Positions 1 through 12,000 of a stretch of 64,000 bases of DNA are shown piece after piece. The stretch comes from an uncultured Bacteroidales bacterium (GTDB lineage: Bacteria; Bacteroidota; Bacteroidia; Bacteroidales; Paludibacteraceae). Each line of letters begins with the position of its first letter. The first letter of the stretch is position 1. The notes beneath the pieces were generated by a model. It was not told where the DNA came from, searched no databases, and worked only from the letters and a program-made list of their open reading frames with translations. The stretch is from contig CAMKDV010000002.1 of assembly GCA_946411385.1 (NCBI GenBank), forward strand, positions 62,001 to 126,000, read 5' to 3'. The position numbers and the translations under genes were made by a program.

Positions 1-2
1 TC

Positions 3-3000
3 GGCGTAACTACTAACCCGAATATTTTCTGGGAACGTTTCGCACATTTAAGTCCGAAAGACGGCTCATATATGGCCGTATTTGACGGTGACTCCGGAGA
101 ACAGATTGCATGGCAAGCATCCACATCCGATAACCCGAACCTCAAACTCAAGCAAGGAACGACCTACATGTTCTCGTTCTGGGTGGCAAACGTGAACAAC
201 TTCGGCGAGATGGTTACGCGCGACACAAAGAACAATGCTATTTTGCAATTCAAGATCCGATACAAAGATAAAAACGACGAATGGCATGAGCGCTTCCTCG
301 GTGAAGAGACCGACCTGAACGATGATGAGTATTTCAACAACCTGTGGCATCAGAATTCCGCTACATTTACCAGCGACTATGATGCGGATGAAGTGATCAT
401 TTCCGTAGTAGACAAGAACTCTACCGGTATGCGTATCGGTAATGATTTCGCATTGGATGATATACGTTTCCGTGCCGTCTCGGTGCGCTCAGCTACCATT
501 CGAGCTCGTGAACTCTTCTCGTTGGAATACAAAGAACCGCTATCCAGTCCTGTCAACCTGCGAGTAGAGTGGCTTACAACACCTGCCTGCGGTTTGGATA
601 CTTGTACGATGCGCGTATCGTTCCGCTATCCGAACACGACGACACATAATATACTTCTCACGCTGACCGATTTAACGGAAGGCGGCTACGGTACAATCGT
701 TTCCGGTGGATTGCTATCCAAAACACCTATTGTAGGCAACCCGGATTCAACGGATTATGTAGGCATCTTCACCTCTCGCGCAGATGACGGCAAACGCATC
801 CCGGGAGCTATCTACAAAGCTGGTATCATCGCAGATGCCAAAACGCATAATCTGAAAGCCAAACTGACCGTATTGGACAGCAAGAGCGTTGACCACGGCG
901 GCGAAACCACAAAAACGGCAGACGCTCCTGGTGTGCCGGCGCTGACCATAAAGAAAGCAAACATAGTGGATCCGGCTTGTGACGGAACAACGTACGGTTG
1001 GGATATTGATGTCGACTACACAGCTTTTACCGGCACGGAATTGAAGTTCTATATCGATGATGTAGAAAAAGCCAAACGCACAATTTCTTATAACAAAGAT
1101 TTGCAATCCATTACAGGTGTAACCATCAGCGGGTTGACAGCAGACGGCAAGCCTCACACGCTGCGTGTAGCAACCGGTCATACCTTGGACTGCGTTCCCA
1201 CAACGAAAAAAATTGCCCCGAAAGGCAACTTGCTGACGGAGTTCTATGTGGCAGCACAGCCTGTGGATTGTGATGTTACGACCTACAAACTGGAGGGACA
1301 TTGGACAGTAACCAAGCCCTCTACGAGCGTCTTTGATACGCTTATCATCAAGGAGAACGGCGTCATCATTTACAAAGATACCGTACGCGGCGCCTCTGCC
1401 GACGCCACATCCGCGACAGGATCGAAAGTCTTTGACGGCGTGTATACCATCGGTGCCGATCACAAGACTTATACTGCCTATCTTAAAGAACGCAGCGACT
1501 GCCCCGTGACCACAGCCGCAGCCTATAGTGATCCCGTCACGCCGAAGATGACATTTGACGAAGATGTAAGCTTTGAGGACATATCGTGCAACACGATGAC
1601 TTATACCCTCATTGTGCCCATCAAGTACACCAACCAGCATGGCCGGATGTGGGCATACATCGATAAAGGTTCGCCTTCGGAAATCAAGCAAGAGATAACT
1701 GATTTGGCAGGTTACAAATCCGCTACAGGTTATACAGGATATGCTGAAGACGCAAGCGAGCGCAAGACACTCGTGAAGTTCACCGGGCTGACCGGCGACT
1801 ATGCCGCACATACCGTAAGCGTGGAGTGCGATGGCGCACTATCATGTCATCTTACGGACGGAAAAGCGAAAGGATATACCGCACCAACTATTCCAACGCT
1901 GACGGTAACCTACTACAACAAACCCGATAGCGTCTTGCCGTGCAACCAAACGACCTACACGCTGAGTGGAACAATCCGTTATCGTAACTTCGACGAAAGT
2001 ACCATTCGTGTGTGGGTAGATGCAGCCTCGTATGCCGCAGCTGCCACCAACAAACGCAAGGAATATGCCATCACGCCTAATAGCACGGATGTGCTTTCAC
2101 TCTCCTTTGCCATCGACAATGTACCTGCCGACTCAGCTGACCACTATCTGCACGTAGAGTCCGCAGGGCGCGGTGCAGCATGCCCGTATACCTCCGAGGC
2201 TATCCGTGCGCCGTTCTCACCGAAGATCGACGAAGTATACTTCACCGGCAACCCTGCCACTCTGGCATGCGGCACGGCTGCGCCGTACTACACTGCCGTA
2301 GTGAACGTGCGCGCCACCAACCACTGCAAAGCCCGACTGACCGTTGAATACCCTGGTGGCGCAACGGAAACGAAGACCGTGACTTCCGATGTGACTACTT
2401 TTACCTTCCCCACTCATCCTATTGACGGAAGCACACAGACCGTGAAAGTATGGTTCGATTATGTCCATGCCAAACGCTCTGAATGTGAAACTTCAAATTC
2501 GTTCACTGCGCCTGTACTGCCTATTTCATCGGTTAGCAGTATATCCGTAACCCCTGCCACAACGGCTTGCGACGAAGATACCGTATCGCTCAGCTTCGAC
2601 CTGAACTATACGAACCAGGACGGTACACTGACCGTTTGGGTGGACGATGACCATAAAGCGGAGAAGACTATTGAATATGACTATCACAATAGCAGCACTT
2701 CGCATACTAAGAACATCACTCTTAACGGTCTGCCAGCTGATGGCGCAACGCACACGCTCTACTACAATTTTGCGTCCGCCAACTCGTGCCACAACCAAGC
2801 AGTACCGCTGGCTGCCTTCCCGCGTACTCCGATGATTACGGGCGTAACTACACGTGTTCCGGAAAAGATCAATTGCAGCGACGCCAGTTACAAAGATACG
2901 GTAGATGTGGCGTTCAAATGGACTGATGATGAGATCCTTGTAGTTGAATACAAAGACAAATCAAGAACGGTTCATACGGAGGAAGTATCGCTCTCCGGCA

Positions 3001-6000
3001 AGAGTTCTCCCTGCCGCATCATCGTGACAATGGACAAGAAAGACGGCTACGCCAAAGATACCGTATACGTTTATTTCAAAGGCAGCGGATTCTCCGGCTG
3101 TCATGAGAAGGGCTTGCACACGAAAATCTTCAGCACTCCGTCCAGTTCTTCAGTAAAAGGTAACTTTGACGTGACGGTTACTGACCGCAGTTCGTGCGAC
3201 AATCTGCTGTACGACCTTAGCGGTAAGATTGAGTTTACTGATGCCGATGGCGACTTGATTATTGAATGTGAAGGCAAGGATCCGATAGTAAAAACATCAG
3301 GTTCATACACTTCGCCTGTATCATTCAAGTTTGAGGGTCTGACAACCGAAGCCGTAGGAAAGGCCATTACCACTTACTTCTCCAACCAGACGAAATGTAA
3401 GTCCAACTCCAAGGAGTATAACTCACCAAGCATACCAAGTTATTCCGTCAGCGGTATGAGTTTCTCTGCACCGGTATGCGACGACACACTTTCTACTTTG
3501 TCGTTCACTCTCACTCATATCAAACAGACAGGAACGCTCAAAGTATGGGTAGATGGATTGGCAAAGAAAACGGTTACTTATACCTCCGGCACTGTGGCTA
3601 CCGATCAGGTGATTACATTCGATGGCGTTCGAGCTGACAGTCTGACACATACGCTGCATGTGCAGTTTGAAGGCGGCATGTGTAGTACGGAAAGGACATT
3701 CACCACTCCTAATGCTCCGTACTCGCCTAAAGTAACGAGCATCAGCTCTGCCCTCAAAACAGCACCGTGTACTTTTGATAAGTACACACAAACCGTCACC
3801 TTCACTGTAGGCAACAGCCAGAATAAGAAAGTGACCGTTATGTGCAAAGGTCAGATCGTTACGGCTACCTCACACAACGGCGTAAATACGATTGACATAC
3901 CGAACATACCGCGCACGCTCAGCAATTTGGAAGACGATTCTATCGTTATCTTCTTCCCGTCGGCAGACATCTGCTCACCGCGCAGAAAAATCACATATAT
4001 AGAATACCCGAAACCGGAGCTTGTAGAGATCAACATACCCGACGAGCAAGGCACAATTGCTTGCGGCGCTGCAAGTTATTCGCTCATCGGAAATATTCGC
4101 TACACAAATCTTGATTCCAAACCGCAAGTTTGGCTCGATAGCAAGGAGAGCGAAGCTGTTACGCTGGGGACGGCCACACTAAAAAGCAAAGATACACTTA
4201 CTATTGCCATCAGTGGCATCACTGTGCCCACCGACGGCAAGCTGCACACCTTGCATGTTAAAGCAGGCGGATGGACGGCTTCGTGCTCTGTCGCCGACAA
4301 TTTCACCGCCAAGTGGCGTCCGCTGATATCGAATGTTACCGCTGTGCAAGCCTCCGAATATGCTCATTGCGACGGCACGTATGCGGTTACCGGCAGGGTA
4401 AGTTTCTCGCAGAGCAACGACAAGAAACTTATCATCAAATATACCGATAAGGACGGCATAACGCACACCAAAGAATACAGCACAAGCAGTTCTGACACTT
4501 ACAAAGACTACGAGATAACCGGCTTAGACCATCTTGGCGCTCACCGCGATACGATTAAGGCATACTTTGAGGGAACAGATATATGCAACTATGATGCACA
4601 AACCGAACCGTACACGACGCCGGTAGTAAAGGCAATCACATTAGGGGCAATTACGTCGAATGACGTAGTTTGTGGTGAGTCTTCTTTCAGCATTTCCGTA
4701 CCTGTCAGTTCCAATGTAGCAGGCGAAACAATCATATTGTCAGACGGCTACGGACACACCAAGAGCGTTACTTCCTCCACAAGTACCGAAACGTATACCA
4801 TGGGAGGATTTACCGCAGCAGGTAGTATTACCGCACAGTTTGAGGGAGTAGCATGCAGCAAGACGGCTCCGCAATCGTTTGTAGCTACAGAATTAAAACC
4901 TTATCCCACTTTCAGTCTTGAAGAGATTACCGGTCAATGCCACCCCGCAAGTTCGTTCACGGTAGGATACACCCATACAAATGCAGCGAATATCAAATAT
5001 GCGGTGAAATTAGGCGATGTTACCAAGCAAGCCGAGACCACCGTGGCTGTGAATGAAGGCAAGACATTCAGCTTCAGTACCGTCGATTGGGCCGCCGGCA
5101 CATATACTATCTCCGCCTACGCAGTCAGTGCAGCCGGATGCACAAGCAGCACGACAAGCACCACATTCACTATCTATACCAAGCCACGCGTTACCGCGCT
5201 GTCTGTTGCTGAGGCGTGTGCAGAGGATGCCACGACTACCGTCACCTACACTACTGCGGATGCTTCTACATTCAAGTATTACGTAGTCGGCAAGACGACC
5301 TTGTCCGACGCTGCATCTGTCGGTTCATCATTCACGCTGCCTATCGGTGCATATGCTGCGGGAACATATACCCTCAAGATGGTAGCTAACTCCGCCACCT
5401 GCATAAGTGATACCGTTTCTACCCCTTTCACCATCAACAAGAAACCTGCCATTACGGCTCTCGCGGTTGCGGATGCATGCGCAGAAGATGCCACGACCAC
5501 CGTCACCTACACTACTGCGGATGCTTCTACATTCAAGTACTATGTAGTAGGCAAGACTACTTTGTCTGATGCTACGCCTGTAGGTGCACCGTTCACGTTG
5601 CCTATTGGTGCATATGCCGCAGGAACATATACCTTGAAGATGGTAGCTAACTCCGCCACCTGCGTAAGTGATACCGTTTCTGCCACCTTCACCATCAACA
5701 AGAAACCTGCCGTTACGGCTCTTGCCGTTGCCGATGCGTGTGCAGAGGATGTCAGCACCACTGTCACCTACACCACTGCGGATGCTTCTACATTCAAGTA
5801 CTATGTAGTAGGCAAGACTACTTTGTCTGATGCTACGCCTGTAGGTGCACCGTTCACGTTGCCTATTGGTGCATATGCCGCAGGAACATATACCTTGAAG
5901 ATGGTAGCTAACTCCGCCACCTGCGTAAGTGATACCGTTTCTGCCACCTTCACCATCAACAAGAAACCTGCCGTAACGGCTTTGGCTGTGGCGGATGCAT

Positions 6001-9000
6001 GTGCTGAAGATGCCAACACCACCGTCACCTATACCACGGCAGATGCTTCTACGTTCAAGTACTATGTGGTAGGCAAGACAACTTTGTCAGGTGCTACTGC
6101 GGTCGGCACTTCGTTCACGCTGCCAATTGGCACTTATACTGCAGGTACATACACTCTGAAGATGGTAGCTAACTCCGCTACTTGTGGAAGTGATACCGTT
6201 TCTACTACCTTCGAAGTATTTGCCAAACCTACAATCGCCATCAGCAGCATTATCAACCGGTGCGACGACGAGGCATCCACTACCGTCACCTATTCCGTGA
6301 CTGCTGCCGACACCTACAAGTATTATATTGTAGGCAAGTCTTCGCTCTCGTCCGCTCAGGCGGTTACTGTAGGCGGAACATTCTCGCTGGATATCAGTTC
6401 GCTTACTGCCGGCACCTACACGCTGAAGATGGTGGCTAACTCCGCCTCGTGCGTGAGTGATACCACATCAAAGACGTTTACCGTTTATTCCATTCCGTCC
6501 GTCACGATCACGCCGCCTGTTCCTATCCATACAGGCATAACGCCGGTGAATGTATCGATTGCCTTGTCGGGCGAAGCCACCAGCTACGACTACCGTTTCA
6601 TGGATGGCGACGATCCTGTTCCCGGTGCAGGCAACAGCGGCACGGATGTTGCTGCTGCACAAACTACCATCACGCTCGCAACGGGTGCGTTGTCAGAAGG
6701 CACCTATAAGCTGTACGTAACGCCCAAGACCGCCACTTGTACCGGCATAGAGCGACATGTGGATGTTGTGGTCAACAACAAGCCGTCAGTCAGCTTTATT
6801 GAGCCTGTAGAGGACATCTGCGTCGGAACATCCTCGCTGAATATCAGTTATACGCCTTCGGGTGACGCTGAGACGCTCACATATTTCGTCAAGAAAGGCA
6901 GCATCACTATTGTTGCCTCCACCACGATTGACGTACCCGAACCTCTCACGCCTCTTGTCTTCGACATCAGTTCGTGGGGTGTTGGCACGTACACGATTAG
7001 CGGTCATGTCACCTCAGATGTTCCGGTTGTGGGTGATGAGACGACGATGGATTTCACCATCTATCCTTTGCCTACGTTTGCGTTCAAAGACGAACTGCCA
7101 GCCGACTGCTATCCGTCAACAAGCATTTCTGTCGGATATACGTCTACCAACGCTTCTCTCTACAGTTACACCCTGACCTTAGAGGGAGCAGGCAGTCCTG
7201 CCCGCACGGCAAACGATCAGGCAGCCGTTGCGGACGGTTCGATCATCCTGAATACCGACGGACTAACTGCAGGCCGATACACGCTGGCTGTACAGGCCAC
7301 CTCAGCACACGGCTGCAACGCTGCCGATGTGGTCAGCAAGATAGTCACCATCTATCCGAAGCCGGCTATCGCCATCACCGGTATCGCCGACCAGTGTGAC
7401 TACGAAAGCATGACTCCTGTCGTTTACACAAGTTCTGATGCCGATACTTACAACTATTATATTGTAGGTCAAACATCGCTGAAAGCCATTGCGCCCATCG
7501 CTGCTCCGGCAGGCTCGTTTGATTTGGATATCAGCATGCTTTCTGCAGGCACGTACACCCTAAAGATGGTGGCTAACTCCGCTACTTGCGTAAGCGACAC
7601 CGTTTCTGCCACTTTCACCATCAACAAGAAACCTGCCGTTACGGCTCTTGCCGTTGCCGATGCATGTGCAGAAGATGTCAGCACCACTGTCACCTACACC
7701 ACAGCAGATGCTTCTACATTTAAGTACTATGTCGTTGGCAAGACGACCTTGTCCGACGCTGCATCTGTCGGTTCGTCATTCACGCTGCCTGTCAGCTCGT
7801 ATGCAGCAGGCACATATACCCTCAAGATGGTCGCTAATTCCGCCACCTGCATAAGCGACACCGTTTCTGCTACTTTCACCATCAACAAGAAACCTGCCGT
7901 TACGGCTCTTGCCGTTGCCGATGCATGTGCAGAGGATGCCACGACTACCGTCACCTACACCACAGCGGATGCTTCTACATTCAAGTACTACGTAGTTGGC
8001 AAGACTACCTTGTCTGACGCTGCGTCTGTCGGTTCATCGTTCACGTTGCCTATTGGTGCATATGCTGCGGGAACATATACCCTCAAGATGGTCGCTAATT
8101 CCGCCACATGCGTAAGCGATACCGTTTCCGCCACCTTCACCATCAACAAGAAACCTGCCGTTACGGCTCTTGCCGTTGCGGATGCATGTGCAGAGGATGT
8201 CAGCACCACTGTCACCTACACTACTGCGGATGCTTCTACATTCAAGTACTATGTAGTAGGCAAGACTACTTTGTCTGATGCTACGCCTGTAGGTGCACCG
8301 TTCACGTTGCCTATTGGTGCATATGCCGCAGGAACATATACCTTGAAGATGGTAGCTAACTCCGCCACCTGCGTAAGTGATACCGTTTCTGCCACCTTCA
8401 CCATCAACAAGAAACCTGCCGTTACAGCTCTTGCCGTTGCGGATGCATGCGCAGAAGATGCCACGACTACCGTCACTTACACTACTGCGGATGCTTCTAC
8501 ATTCAAGTACTACGTAGTAGGTAAGACTACCTTGTCTGACGCTGCGTCTGTCGGTTCATCGTTCACGTTGCCTATTGGTGCATATGCTGCAGGAACATAT
8601 ACCTTGAAGATGGTAGCTAACTCCGCCACCTGCGTAAGTGATACCGTTTCTGCCACCTTCACCATCAACAAGAAACCTGCCGTTACGGCTCTTGCCGTTG
8701 CCGATGCGTGTGCAGAGGATGTCAGCACCACTGTCACCTACACCACTGCGGATGCTTCTACATTCAAGTACTATGTAGTAGGCAAGACTACTTTGTCTGA
8801 TGCTACGCCTGTAGGTGCACCGTTCACGCTGCCTGTCAGCTCGTATGCTGCAGGTACATATACCTTGAAGATGGTAGCTAACTCCGCTACCTGCGTCAGC
8901 GACACCGTTTCCGCCACCTTCGAAGTATTTGCCAAACCTACAATCGCCATCAGCAGCATTATCAACCGGTGCGACGACGAGGCATCCACTACCGTCACCT

Positions 9001-12000
9001 ATTCCGTGACTGCTGCCGACACCTACAAGTATTATATTGTAGGCAAGTCTTCGCTCTCGTCCGCTCAGGCGGTTACTGTAGGCGGAACATTCTCGCTGGA
9101 TATCAGTTCGCTTACTGCCGGCACCTATACGCTGAAGATGGTGGCTAACTCTGCCTCGTGCGTAAGTGATACCACGTCAAGCATCTTCACCATTCATCCC
9201 GTGCCGGTTGTTACGCTCACGCCGCCTATGCCTATACGCGAAGGCGAAGCCAGCGTACCGGTAGCCCTCAGCCTCACGGATGCTGAGACGTACGACTATA
9301 TCTTCTACGAAGCCGACGGCATTTCTGTACGCGAGTTCGGCAGCGATATTTCGGCATCGGTTACATCCATCGTGCTTACCTCCACCGCCACGCTGCCCGA
9401 AGGCTCTTACCGCCTGACCGTCACGCCGAAGAACGCTACCACCGGTTGCACGGGAACGACGAAAGAGGTGCAGGTAAAAGTCAACAACAAGCCCTCTATC
9501 AACTTCACCGAGCCTGCTGCTGTATGCGTTGGTACGAATTCACTGAACATCGAGTATACAACTTCGACAGATGCCAAGCAGTTCACTTATGCTATTACCA
9601 CCAAGGCAGGTGCTCCGAAGCAGGCTACTACGACCGTCAACCTATCTGAATATCCATCGTCGCAGACCATTGATATCAGCACATGGGAGTACGGCACGTA
9701 TACCCTGACCGGTCACGTAAGTTATACGACGGGTACGACAACCGTGACAGGTGACGACACTTCGGTGGACTTCACCATTCTTGCCCAGCCAACTGTTGAA
9801 CCTATCTCTCAGCCTATAGATTTCATCGGTTGCGGGGAAAGCTACGACGTGACCATCGTTGTTAACCTCTTCAACAATGCCGGCAGGGACATTCTTGCCC
9901 GATATACCGACAACGGTGGCATTCATACCACCTTGCCTGTACATACGTCCGTCGGCGATCAGACGGCTACAATCGTGCTGAGCGATCTTACCGACACCGA
10001 CCATACTACGGCGCACGAAGTGCTGGTATATGTCGATGGATTTGAGTCGTGTGGCTACACTGCAAGCTACAACGATCCGAAACGCAAGACAATCACGTTC
10101 GTAGAAGTCAATCCGCAACCCAAATCTTGCGGCGATGCTATCTACACCGTGACCGGTACCGTCAAGGCCAACTGCGATGAAGGAACAATCGTTGTTGAGT
10201 ACGATGCTACCCATAAGCAAGAGGTGGCAGCAAGCACTTCCGGCAAGCCATTCATGATTTCCGGCATACCTGAAGCAGGTGTAGCCCAACTCAAGGCATA
10301 CTACCTCGGCAAGACCTGCGGATATGTATATGCCGACTACAGCGAGCCTGTCAAACCGCAAGCATCGATAACTGCCACACCACCTACCCTTGCATGTGAC
10401 GTTAGGTCTTTCGATTTGCCGTTCACGCTCAGCTACACCTATCAGGAAGCAGGCACGCTTACCGTGTGGGTAGATGCTACGCACAAAAAGACATTCTATA
10501 GCGCTGCTGGCGGCTATTTGGCAAACAACGCCACCGCACAAACGCTGACCGACGCGATTACCGGCCTACCGGCTGACGGCAGTACAGGACATAAGTTGTA
10601 TTACGCTTTCGACGGAACCCATTCATGCACCGATAGCATAAACTTGGCTGCCTTCCCGCGTACGCCGCGTATAACGGATGTAACGCCGGGCAATATACCT
10701 TCGGTCGTACCGGGCTTGACAGGTACATACAATCCGACCTTCACAGTCACCTACGAGTATACCGATGGTGAGACGCTCATGCTCGACTACCAGACGGCTG
10801 ACGGCACTTGGCATTCCGTTTCGTCTGCTCCTGCCACCATGAGCGGTGCAAGCTCGTATACGTTCACCGGACTCACTTTCGATGACGTAGCCATGAGCGG
10901 ACGCACGGTGCGTGTATATTTCGAGGGACTTACCTGCCGGTATGAGCAGCCGTACCCTACTCCGTCCAACTCATCCATTACCTTCCAGACGCTCACGATT
11001 ACCAACACTTCGTCGTGCGGTTCGCTCCTGTATAACCTGAGCGGCACAGTATCGTATACCGGCACGAGCGTAGGTGACCTCGTTGTGGAACTGGGTGCTA
11101 TGCACCGCTGTACGATTCCCGAATCGCAGTGTGTAGCTGACCGACCGTTGCCGTTCGCTATTCAGGGTATTGATGTACCCGTACCGGCTACCGGCAGCCA
11201 GTTGGATGCTTACTTCACTAACACCTCAGGCAACCGTGCTCACTCTGATCTGTTCTACGAGCCTGTCATACCGGCTGTTGATGCGCTTAACATTGAATAT
11301 GGTACGCCCGCGTGCGATGCCGTAGTCACCACGCTCGACTTCGACATCCGTTACATCAAGCAGAAAGGTACACTCACCGCGTGGGTAGACACACAAGCTC
11401 CGCAGACAGTGACCTACACGAGCATTGATGCCGACGTACCCGATGTTGTGCATGTGCAGTTGGATAATATCCCTGCCGACAGCATGCAGCACCGCCTGTA
11501 TATCTCGTTCGATGGTGATCACTCATGTGCCGACCAATCATTCCCGTTGCCTCATGCGCCGTTCTCGCCGCGTATTCATTCGTACCAGACAGACACGTCA
11601 GGCATAGCATGCGGCAAGGACACGTACGATGTGACTGTCACCTTCCATGCCGACAATCATCAGGGACGTCCTATTACCGTCGCCTGCCGCACACAGCAGC
11701 AGACCATCACGGCTACCGACGGACTGATGAGTGTCACCTTCACGGATATCGAACGTACCACGGACAATTCGTCGGACGACTATGTTGAGATATACTTTGC
11801 AGATGCTACCTACTGCACCACGCCTACACGCGTGTCGTACGATGAGCCGGCATTGCCTGCGATCAGCATAGCTAATCCTGTCTTCGTTACGCCTACTTGC
11901 GACTCCACAACCACTACTCTGACCTTCGACCTTTCGTACACGCGTCAGACCGGTGATCTGAAGATTCGCGTAGATGACCTGCCCGAACAGACTGTTGCTT

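Noticed and set aside
5279-8998. Series of 75-aa minus-strand ORFs spaced 261 bp (MTVVLTSSAHASATARAVTAGF...)
   Set aside because: Antisense reading of the 261-bp coding repeat; periodicity is inherited from the sense frame, with no independent start context.
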